Below are positions 9,877 to 16,906 of a DNA stretch of 16,906 bases, in pieces. Position numbers and translations under genes: made by a program. Numbering within the stretch: position 1 is the first letter of the stretch; each line of letters starts with the position of its first letter. Source of the DNA: Spirogloea muscicola. Taxonomy: Eukaryota > Streptophyta > Zygnematophyceae > Spirogloeales > Spirogloeaceae. The stretch lies in assembly GCA_009602725.1 (NCBI GenBank), contig WELB01000318.1, positions 1 through 16,906 on the forward strand, written 5' to 3'. The notes under the pieces were generated by a model that had not been told where the DNA came from, ran no database searches, and was given only the letters and a program-made list of their open reading frames with translations.

Positions 9877-12800
9877 TCAGATGCGGATATTGTCCAGCAT
9901 GCCCGTGTCCAATTGAAGATTGTGACCACTAAGGTTTGCAGTGATTGGCACAAGGTTGACACATGTGTGCTTACTAACAACCGAGCGCAAGTGGTTGATC
10001 CGCAGGACATCCTCGCTCAAAATGGCATCTAACCACTGTCTCATGGTTGGAGCCACGTTGGGATGATGAACCACTGCTGATGTTATTCTGCATGGCTGTG
10101 CCACCCACTTCTTGCGGTACTCCAAGCGGTCAATCTCTCGAAATGCCATACGCTGGACGGTCAGGACTTCTCGATCATTACTAGAATTTTCATAGAGGCA
10201 GTAGCGGATATTAAACTGGAGCTCTACCAACTCGAAGAAGGCCCAGTCCTTGACCTGGTCAAGGACACTGTCTGCAAAACACATCACTAAGCGTCAGCAC
10301 AGGTAGTCCCATGTGCAGTGGCCCTCTCAACAACTGTCAGGCAGCAGCACCTTGGCTTCATACTCACAAAACGCTAATCTGGCCCAGACATGATGAGGTT
10401 TTTTCTTAGATGAGGTTTCTTCTTGATGAGCATTCACGGTGAGATGGAGTTGCGGTGCTACACCTAGAGTCAAGGAGGGGGGATGATACAGGTACTCGTC
10501 AACATCGAAAAAGAAACTCCAGTATGCGAGTGGGCGTGTTCTGTAAAGGCAGTCATTGATGAAAAGTATTTGATTGTAGAGCCATGCTGGGAACTGCTCC
10601 TCTCCCCGAACATCTGTCAAAGTCATCTTCCCCTGTGCTACATATGGCTGCGCAAGGCCACAACAACATCGCAAAGTTGGCTCAGAGGGCTTCACATGCG
10701 TTGGTAAGGTCGACCAGAATTGCTGATGCTTGCTAGACTCGTCTAATCACGTGCTTGGGAGCCGATAGTTCATGCAGAAGACAGAAATCGTAACAAGAGC
10801 CCAGCAGCAGTACAGATGCAACTGGGGGGTTGCAGACAGCATATCAGGAAATCCTGCTTTAGATGCGTGTCAGCAGCGCAGTGGCAAGTGCCAACATGTC
10901 ATAGATACCTCATAGATACTGAGGAGCTCATCAGTCACACCTCCAACAGCATTGTACCAGAAGTAGTGCACACCATTCCCAAAGACAATATCGTGATACT
11001 TGAGCCACTCTGCAACAAATTCAGCATGTATGATGCCATACATAGGTGGCCCACAGAAGGCGTACTTGTATGGGAGCTCCCTGTAACAGCAGGAGATTGA
11101 CATGAGCTGGCATGGTCAGACACTCCAAAGCCAGGCGCTTGTGTAAAATCAGCCCTGCGAAACACAGGACAGATGGCTGCCATACCTGAAGCATACTTGC
11201 TCACTTAGAATGGTGGCGGACAACATCTAGATTGTCTCAAGCAAAGACGTATCTGAGCCTTATCATACTTTGGTGGGTCCTGAGCAGCACCGGGGTCTTC
11301 TTGCAGAGCCAGCAGCATCTCCACGGGTTGCCTTGCTTCGTCCTCAACCACCTGCGAGCGCACGTATATTACATTCAAGAAACGCTCGGCAGGCCAGCAT
11401 TTATGCAACCATCTCAACCCACCCCTTCACTTGTCCTCAATTTGCTACCATAGTCTTGTCCGTAAGGAGGGGGAACAACCCAAATACTCAAGATGCTAAC
11501 CTTGTGACACTCGAGTGAAAGCACCTAGCTTTCTTCAACTTGGTATATGCTACATCTATCTATGAGGTATAACTCCTCACACTAAGTCCACCTTGTATTC
11601 TCAAGGGGTTAAGAGGATCAGATGAATTCAGTGCACTTCCGTGCACTGAAGCTGCGGTACTTGTAAGGGAGCTCAATCAGCTACCAAGACCTTCACTGTT
11701 AGCGAGCGGCACAATGCAATGTCCACATCTCGAAGAATGTCAAGTCATTGCCACAAGGAACCCACCACCAGAAGGTGCACGGCGACGTACAGGGAGCCGC
11801 CACTAGCATCGACATTGATATCATTCTGGAAGCTGCAGTGGTGGACTACGGTATCGTACGGTTTCTTGGAATGGCTGTCTGTCACATATGAACAGCTGTC
11901 AACATCAAGGCGCCAAATGTGCTCCAAGACGTGAGAGGGTCCAAGTCAGAGGCTTACCATCTATCAAGCCCTCTCACAGCAGTCACACTACTCCGGCCAT
12001 TCTCACTGCAGCTATGCATTATAAAGCAAAGGCATTTGTAAAGAGGACAGCTCCTAGCTAATGCTCGCAAAGGCAGCGTACATGTGTAGTAGGTCTCCAC
12101 ATCACCCATGACGGCATCAGCAGGCAATTCATCTGCCTGGATCTGCACATCAAGCAGGCAGTAAGTCTGAGCACCCCCTTTGCTCCTTGCCGATGTACTT
12201 GCAGTGATCTACCAGCGCACCAGCACACAGGCAGGCTGCTGTACATTCTAAATGTCACGTATGTCGTTCATTCATCATCCTCTCAGGTTTTACTGTTGGT
12301 ACCTAAGTTGCAACCGTCCATGCTAGCGAAGCGGGCATGAGCTCCAGCCGGAGAGTCTGCAAGTGCTTGATAAGAGGTTGCAAGAGCGTACAGATGTAGC
12401 TGTTGTTGACGCTGGAACCCACAGGCAGAAGTGTACGGGGTCTCCAAAACGCTCCTGAAGGGGCAGGGGCAAGCATGGCCCAGCTTCGTGTTACTGACAG
12501 CTCCACCATGACCAGCAAACACAGGGCAGGATGACTGCCGACAAGCATGGCATATCCTGCTGATCGGAGTGAGTGCCGCTCCAATCTACTCCTCCAAGTC
12601 TGGAGCACATGCGATAAGGGCACCGCTTGGGCCACTTGGTGTGGCCCGATGGGCCAGGCCCTGCTGCGGGGTCGCCTGGTGGCTCCTAGCGGCGAGGGCT
12701 ACCAGCGACCCATCGCAAGATGGCCAAGGAGCCCAGCTTCGTGTCCCCAGCGCTCGGCCGGAGGTGGAGGTTCCACCCGATGCAGGCACAGCAGCGGACG

Positions 12801-13136
12801 TCTAGGCCTGGGCGGCACCTCAGACGGCAGGCAGGCACCTGGAGGGCGGGGGAGAAGAGGCCGATAACGGCAAATCTGGAGGTGCCGATGCGGTACGCGC
12901 TGTACCGCGCGTATGCGTGCAGCGACGCGTTCCTGCCGCGCTGCGTGGTGAGCAGCAGGGGGGCGGCTCCAGCGCTGCCCTGCCGGCACTCACGGTGCAG
13001 AGAGCCGGGGGCGTCAGGGACGGCGTCGCAGGCTGTGCCCGGGGCAGAGGCTGGAGGCGGGCTGGGAGTGGAGCAGTGCGGGAAGGAGTGGAGCGGCGGG
13101 AGCTTGCCGACCGGTCAGCGCAGCGGCAGTCGCACC
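9877..13136 (-). CDS. GT92-family glycosyltransferase (galactan-synthase-like), N-terminus uncertain
   Basis: GT92 enzymes transfer sugars, galactose in plant GALS proteins, probably in the Golgi lumen; the exact substrate here is unknown. Core exons, minus strand: 12940-12839, 12454-12411, 12005-11958, 11895-11766, 11351-11269, 11080-10909, 10647-10464, 10271-9877. All junctions are GT-AG and restore frame, with mixed phases. Landmarks in order: SAYRIGTSRFAVIGL, FGDPVHFCLW, ENGRSSVTAV, YDTVVHHCSFQND, ALQEDPG, KYAFCGPPMYG (family YCGSxLYG), AEWLKYHDIVFG, TLTDVRGEEQF, NDCLYRT, FFFDVDEYLYHP with the DxD-type metal/nucleotide-sugar motif, and EYRKKWVAQP. The stop is TGA 9879..9877. These core exons give about 385 residues. 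A probable upstream exon ending at 13136 (donor after SPSEE, phase 0) encodes PPPPPLLRLLLPLLLLLATP, a good type II signal anchor. No in-frame ATG is visible there, and the N at 13257 is nearby. Family identity is secure; the first exon(s) and the 12454-12411 and 12005-11958 exons are less so. Confidence 0.85.
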
Positions 13137-13184
13137 TCTTCGGAGGGGCTGGGGCCGGAGCTGCCGCGCGACGGCGGCGTGGCC

Positions 13185-13257
13185 AGGAGCAGCAGGAGCG
13201 GCAGCAGCAGCCGCAGCAGCGGCGGCGGCGGCGGCGACGGCGACGGCGGCTCCCGCN
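13185..13257. repeat. GC-rich trinucleotide repeat with ambiguous base
   Basis: Interrupted GCA/GCG/GAC triplets (CAGCAGC..., CGGCGGCGG...) end at an N (13257). On the minus strand they would encode Pro/Leu-rich sequence just before the proposed membrane anchor of the GT92 protein. This is a likely slippage site and a likely place for an assembly error. Confidence 0.75.
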
Positions 13258-13464
13258 GCTGTGGTGGCCAAGCTGGGGGGGGCCCCCGAAACGACACCGA
13301 CACCCTGGATACCCGTCAAGCCCCTCTTTCCCGTACGGAAAGTGGCTCTCCCCAAGCGGGCGATGGCTGTGATTGGCCAGCCCAGGGTCAGAAACAGGCC
13401 CTTCAACAAAACGTTTCCACTTCACGGCCATGGCCATGAGAGGACGAGGAGCACGCCCATAGGA

Positions 13465-13675
13465 AAGAAGAAGGCTCGCCCATAAAGAAAGAGGGGCTGG
13501 CAGAAGAAAGTGCTCGCCCATTGAGAATAGGGGCTGGAACAACCAGCTCGAAAAAGAATGAACCGAGTACGAGAAGGGGGCCAGGGGAAGCGCTAAGTAA
13601 CAAGTAGAAGCCAGCCAAGAAAGAATGCACAAAACCAAAGAGCCACAACAGGTGCCGGAAAGAAGGGAAATACAT
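13465..13675 (-). mobile_element. Tandem type II 3' UTR pieces
   Basis: Minus strand: from 13660, GCTTCTACTTG..., AGCGCTTCCCCTGGCCCCCT, TTCTCGTACTCGGTTCATTC, hairpin GAGCTGG/CCAGCCC at 13549..13531 and TTCTCAATGGGCGAGCACTT. A second partial copy of the hairpin and tail (GCCAGCCCCTCTTTC, TATGGGCGAGCC) follows at 13502..13465, so two type II ends sit head to tail. Confidence 0.65.
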
Positions 13676-13737
13676 AGCTAGGCATCTAGACAACTAGACA
13701 CGACGGAACCACAGGAAGCTCAATACCCGCGGGGAAG

Positions 13738-13905
13738 AAAGCGCGCGGAGCGCATGAAGTGAAAGGGAGGCCAATTCAAGCCAATACAGAGTTCAGGCAG
13801 AGCCTAGTGCAAACTTAACAAGGCTACATGATCGCAGAGACCTAAACTGAGGTACCTAAGGTGACAATAGTACCCACGGGTGAGCACAAAAAATCCGACA
13901 AGCTT
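13738..13905 (-). mobile_element. Type III retrotransposon 3' end
   Basis: Full-length relative of 6657..6823. The C-terminal peptide frame is broken by a 1-nt deletion (SLSDF then LCSPVGT instead of LFVLTRGY). The shared UTR ends ATTGGCCTCCCTTTCA and CATGCGCTCCGCGCGCTTTC. Unlike the CIPK-linked copy it lacks the TATATA. Confidence 0.7.
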
Positions 13906-14085
13906 ACTTGGGGAGCTGGAGCGCTGCCTCTACTGAGTAATTTGTAGCTGCTTTCTTTCTTTGTGTGCTTTGGTTTCTTAGCGCTTCCTCTGGCTTCCTC
14001 TGGCCCCCTTCTCGTTCTTTGTTCATTCTTTTTTGGGCTGGCTTGTCCAACCCCTATCCTCAATGGGCGAGCCCTTTCTGCCACG
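13906..14085 (+). mobile_element. Type II retrotransposon 3' end
   Basis: CTACTGAGTAATTTGTAGCT, then AGCGCTTCCTCTGG (with CTCTGGCTTC duplicated), CCCTTCTCGTTCTTTG, hairpin GGGCTGG/CCAACCC at 14035..14053 (one mismatch) and CTCAATGGGCGAGCCCTTTC. It meets the tail of the opposite-strand copy L at about 14085. Confidence 0.7.
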
Positions 14086-14668
14086 AAAGCCAGAGGCCTC
14101 ACTTAGAGCGCGCCCTGCACGCTGATGAAGAGCCAATGCTTGCGAGCGCTGCAAACTAAGCGAGAGCCGCTTTCTGTGATATGCACCTAAGGCCTGAGGA
14201 GTGCTGGAGTGGCCCAAGCTGCTCCCCCGACTTCGTCGACGCGCACCAACCAGCCGGGCAAGATGCTGGATCAGGGAGGACCATTTTTGCCATAGCCTCC
14301 GCAGATATCCATGGCACACGAATAAAGATGGTCCCCTCGGGGATGGTCCTGGCAGTGCCGCTCCTTCTTGCGCTCCGCGCTGGATGTTGCCCAGCCAGAC
14401 ACGGTTGACGTGGGTGCGCCAGCCTTGTATGCGTCGATCAGTACCACGTCCAGGAGCAGACGAGGCCCACCGCCCCGGGGGCTGGCGACCACGTCCAGAC
14501 ACCGCACGTATAGCTTGCGACGCCTTGAGGAGATTGGCATGATGTCGAACACCTCCATTGCCGGATAATACCCCGCCTCTTGCACAATTTCATACATAGT
14601 ATCCTTGAGTAAGTCGTGGGAGACACTGCGCTCATCCCCCTCAACACACCTCAGCATGTGCGCAGCTA
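14086..14668 (-). pseudogene. Retrotransposon copy L, C-terminal protein fragment
   Basis: Minus strand from about 14657: LRCVEGDERSVSHDLLKD (end of the zinc motif), EAGYYPAMEVFDIMPIS, RCLDVVA with D 14 residues later (LLLDVVLIDAYK), HLYSCAMDICGGYGKN, a frameshift near 14272, then SLIQHLARLVGARRRSRG and SLQRSQALALHQRAGRALSE. It is the closest relative of copy B and keeps unbroken the position (14291..14310) where copy A is inserted in B. Its 3' UTR is missing. Confidence 0.8.
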
Positions 14669-14675
14669 GAGCGAT

Positions 14676-14742
14676 ACGCCATCACAGTCGCACCCTGGAC
14701 ATTGTGGATGTACAACCTAGCGGTGGCCCACGCCACCGCTAA
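14676..14742 (+). mobile_element. Small retrotransposon coding fragment, opposite strand
   Basis: Reads RHHSRTLDIVDVQPSGGPRH before a stop, clearly matching RHHRRKLDIVGVQPGGGPR of copy E. Only about 65 nt remain. It stands tail-to-tail-inverted beside copy L, whose 5' end is at about 14668. Confidence 0.7.
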
Positions 14743-15084
14743 ATATTTTTAATACACACGCATTCCCCTAGGGACGACCGCTCAGTAAGCTTTAGCAGCC
14801 GCAAGTGGTATATACTAGCAGCCCGCAAGCAGTCCACCTGCCGATGGCTGGACGCGACAGACAGGGCATGGCCGGCACGGAGATGCAAGATTGGAGCCAA
14901 AGATTAAAGAAAGCTGCAGGCAAAGAGGGAGCCGCATGCGGTACAGCGGGCAGGGCCAGCGAGCCTGCGGTGACGTCAGCCTCCTTCCCTTGCCGCCGGC
15001 TGGAGAACACGCGTTGCGCAAGCAGAAGAAAGTGCTCGCGCAAGCCGCTTCTCGCTGCTGCCTCCGGGTCTGGCCTTTCTGTGC
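14743..15084. other. No recognisable gene
   Basis: An open frame at 14847..15083 (MAGRDRQGMAGTEMQDW...) shows no family motif, start context or splice support. No repeat of the families above was seen until the type II UTR begins at about 15085. Confidence 0.3.
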
Positions 15085-15240
15085 TGGATTTTTTTTGTGC
15101 TTCCCCTGGCCCCTTCTCGTCCTTTGTTTATTGTTTTTGGGGCTGACTTTTCCCAGCCCCTATCCACATTTGTTTCTTATACACGAAATTTTTGTATCCA
15201 ACAATGGGCGAGCTCTTCTTCAATTGAGCCTCCGAGCCCC
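15085..15240 (+). mobile_element. Type II 3' UTR carrying a micro-insertion
   Basis: TGCTTCCCCTGGCCCCTTCT, CGTCCTTTGTTTATTG, hairpin GGGGCTG/CAGCCCC at 15139..15160, then TATCC. The expected CAATGGGCGAGC resumes only at 15202 because 29-36 nt are inserted. Confidence 0.7.
15166..15194 (+). mobile_element. 29-nt insertion equal to a type IV 3' terminus
   Basis: ACATTTGTTTCTTATACACG plus nine AT-rich bases, flanked by the direct repeat TATCC (15161..15165 and 15195..15199). The unoccupied type II sequence elsewhere reads CTATCCTCAATGGGCGAG. The insert equals the last nucleotides of copies E and F. Confidence 0.6.
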
Positions 15241-15440
15241 ACAAGCCCGTGGACGCCGATGGCGAGAGCGTCATTCTACTTGGCCACACAGGCCCTCAAT
15301 CACTTAATATTCACTATTTTCCCCCGGGGTGTCTAGGTCAACCCGCCGTGTTTATATGGGAAGGCAATGAACTGAGAAATGAGACAGCTGCTCGTAAATA
15401 AAGCTATGATTTCAAGAGAAGAAAGACGCTTCCAGGAGAA
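15241..15440. other. No recognisable gene
   Basis: AT-richer sequence without a coding signal or a clear repeat match. Confidence 0.3.
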
Positions 15441-15600
15441 GGCGGTGGCAGAGAGAAGAAGAAGCAGCTCTGCCAACCCAGGCCAGCCCAGAGAAAAGGC
15501 TGAACAAAGTTCGAAGGGGCCAGGGAAAGCGCTATAGCACACGCGGAATCAAGTAGCTACGAAACACTCGGTAACCCCTGCTGAGCAGCCGCAGATAGGA
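15441..15600 (-). mobile_element. Type II retrotransposon 3' end, divergent
   Basis: Minus strand: LRLLSRGYR at about 15592..15566, with the stop changed to CGA. Then GTTTCGTAGCTACTTGATTC, AGCGCTTTCCCTGGCCCCTT and GGGCTGGCCTGGG, with the hairpin degraded, and a pyrimidine-rich end. It lies head to tail with the next copy on the same strand. Confidence 0.6.
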
Positions 15601-15790
15601 GAAATTAAGAAGAAAGTGCTCGCCCATTGAGACCAGGGGCTGGAAAAGCCAGCCCGAAAAAGAATGAACAGACTACGAGAAGGGGGCCAGGGGAAGCGCT
15701 AAGAACAGAAACAAAGCAGCTACGAATCACTCAGTAACCTCTGCTAAGCAGCCGCAGGTCGGAGACGCTAGGCTCGTTGAAGTGGGTCCC
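15601..15790 (-). mobile_element. Type II retrotransposon 3' end
   Basis: Minus strand: NEPSVSDLRLLSRGY-stop (stop 15733..15731), GTAGCTGCTTTGTTTCTGTT, AGCGCTTCCCCTGGCCCCCT, perfect hairpin GGGCTGG-CTTTT-CCAGCCC at 15655..15637, then CTCAATGGGCGAGCACTTTC. A clean reference for the link between the C-terminal peptide and the type II UTR. Confidence 0.75.
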
Positions 15791-15894
15791 CGTGGTCTCC
15801 TGGTAGAAACAGCTCTTACATTGAAAGAACGACTGAAGGTCCAGAGAGGTACAGATGAAAGAAAGTGAAGTAGAAGCAGCAACTGCATGAGAAA

Positions 15895-15970
15895 AGCCAG
15901 CCCACAAGCTCATGTACGAAGGGAGGCCAGATCAAGCCGATATGCTGATCAGAAAAAGGCTAGTGCAAAG
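15895..15970 (-). mobile_element. Type III-like trace
   Basis: GAAGGGAGGCCAGATCAAGC and GGCTAGTGCAAAG on the plus strand resemble the complement of the type III block order, but the GCGCGC end is missing. Weak. Confidence 0.3.
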
Positions 15971-16040
15971 AATGGGGCCACACAAAAGCGAAGCCCTATG
16001 CCACTTTTCTCTATGCCAAGGGGGGCTGAGGTAAGCAACA

Positions 16041-16290
16041 GTGCAGCGGCTGAAGGTCAAGTCAGTATCTCCGAGTGCGCACATGCAAATCAAGATTCCG
16101 GCAGCTAGTCTGTCGGATCTGAGGCTCCTCACTCGTAACTACTAAGTGATCCATCCTCCCCCTGTTCTGACATAGCATCGTTAGGCCCCTTTGTAGCTAC
16201 TAAACGCTTGTAGGCCCCTCCGAACCTTTGTCAAACCTTTTTTGGGCTGGCTTTTTGCAGCCCTTGCCCCATTGGAGTGCCACTTCCTCC
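16041..16290 (+). mobile_element. Retrotransposon 3' end with separate UTR variant
   Basis: The frame 16041..16145 reads VQRLKVKSVSPSAHMQIK and ends SLSDLRLLTRNY-stop (TAA 16143..16145). The UTR has GTAGGCCCCTCCGAACCTTT and a hairpin GGGCTG...CAGCCC at 16244..16263 with an 8-nt loop. The upstream coding part is too diverged to follow. Confidence 0.65.
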
Positions 16291-16294
16291 CAAT

Positions 16295-16440
16295 GGAAAG
16301 CGCGTCCTAATTTACTGGTGGCTGTGAGAGGCAATGATAAGAAAGCGCGGCCAGATTGACTGGTGGCTGGGAAATGGGGGGCAATGGGGGCGAGAAAGAA
16401 AGAAAGCGCGGCCACGCGGTCGATTGACTGAGGGCAATGG
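16295..16440 (-). repeat. Cluster of type I 3' tails
   Basis: Three successive minus-strand tails marked by GAAAGCGCG on the plus strand (16296, 16342, 16403), each followed by a form of ATTGACTGGTGGCTGGGAAA. Only the middle one keeps most of the sequence. Tails without bodies, all on one strand, suggest repeated insertion near the same end. Confidence 0.6.
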
Positions 16441-16443
16441 CTG

Positions 16444-16540
16444 TGAAAAGAAGAAGAAAATGCTCGCCCAGAGAGGATAGGGGCTGTGAAAAGAAGAAGA
16501 ATGTGCTCGCCCATTGAGAATAAGGAGAGATCGTGTATTA
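16444..16540 (-). repeat. Two type II tails
   Basis: Plus-strand AATGCTCGCCCAGAGAGGAT and GTGCTCGCCCATTGAGAATA, separated by GGGGCTGTGAAAAG: two minus-strand type II tails. The second directly borders the 3' end of copy F. Confidence 0.6.
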
Positions 16541-16906
16541 GAAAGAAATGTAGGCCAAATGGCCAGGTACAAAGGCAAGCACATCTAAAAATCTACATAA
16601 CCTACAGCAGATTGACCCGCTCAATAACCACGGGTCAAAACATAAAGGTCACTACTCGATGCATGAATACTAGATGCCAGGAACGGAGCCCTTCTGCCAC
16701 CTACTAGAGCTCGCCCAGCTTTCTGGTGCAAGGCACTAGCCTGAGCACGCTGCAAACAGGCCGAAACTCGGCGTCGCAAGAGCGACAGATATGCAGCTGG
16801 CGAGCCCATCTCAGCCGGAAACACATCTGCGCGTCGAGTGTAGCCTAGATTGGCAATGTTTTGAAGCAGAGTGTGGAAGCGAGGACCCAGACAGCCAAAG
16901 ATGTCG
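16541..16906 (-). mobile_element. Retrotransposon copy F, type IV, runs off the window
   Basis: Minus strand from the window edge to the stop at 16623..16621: FGCLGPRFHTLLQNIANLGY, RRADVFPAEMGSPAAYL, KAGRALVGGRRAPFL, SDLYVLTRGY-stop. The UTR has hairpin GGCCA-TT-TGGCC at 16564..16553 and a 3' end like CATTTCTTTCTAATACACGA. It is very similar to copy E but without E's nonsense codon and indels. The coding frame is open to the edge, so the upstream part is unknown. Confidence 0.8.

Noticed and set aside
12720-13439. Long plus-strand open frame opposite the GT92 first exons
   Set aside because: GC-rich sequence keeps several frames open. The minus strand carries the GT92 landmarks (SAYRIGTSRFAVIGL), and the plus-strand translation shows no domain and crosses the N.
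14805-15146. 113-residue plus-strand frame
   Set aside because: No family motif, and its end runs into a type II UTR; not enough support for a gene.

Overview
The window looks like nuclear DNA of a green alga, most plausibly a trebouxiophyte-type chlorophyte (inference). It carries two intron-rich genes of Viridiplantae-type families, with GT-AG introns of roughly 60-410 nt. These sit in a dense bed of truncated non-LTR (LINE-like) retrotransposon copies. No bacterial operon structure, tRNA, rRNA or CRISPR was seen.

Host genes, both on the minus strand. (1) A CBL-interacting protein kinase (CIPK/SnRK3) at 6623..3198. Thirteen exons could be placed, and every one is a whole number of codons, so all placed introns are phase 0. 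They cover the kinase domain, the NAF/FISL region (here NAI) and the phosphatase-binding tail. The exon for the kinase hinge is not intact. (2) A GT92-family glycosyltransferase (plant galactan-synthase-like) at about 13136..9877. Its core is eight exons with mixed intron phases that join without a frame break. The N-terminal membrane anchor region is uncertain and lies close to the only ambiguous base, N at 13257.

Retrotransposon bed: 88..2835, 6657..6823, 6894..9640 and 13465..16906. All readable coding pieces come from the C-terminal end of one protein family: a post-RT segment, a CxC-x12-H-x3-C zinc motif, and a nuclease-like core with D-x14-(D/E). The protein ends in a recurring peptide, S-D-L-x-x-L-(T/S)-R-G-Y-stop. 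Four 3' UTR types follow this shared ending. Type I is a GGCTGG/CCAGCC hairpin and a GGCCGCGCTTTCTT end. Type II is a GGGCTGG/CCAGCCC hairpin followed by CAATGGGCGAGC. Type III ends near CATGCGCACCGCGCGCCTTC. Type IV has a GGCCA/TGGCC hairpin and ends CATTTGTTTCTTATACACGA.

Copies are nested and often joined head to tail on the same strand. One insertion (461..1801) can be read with its occupied site and, at 14291..14310, the unoccupied homologous site. A type III end lies about 30 bp upstream of the CIPK start codon and contains the only TATA-like box there, so the kinase appears to use retrotransposon-derived promoter DNA (inference).
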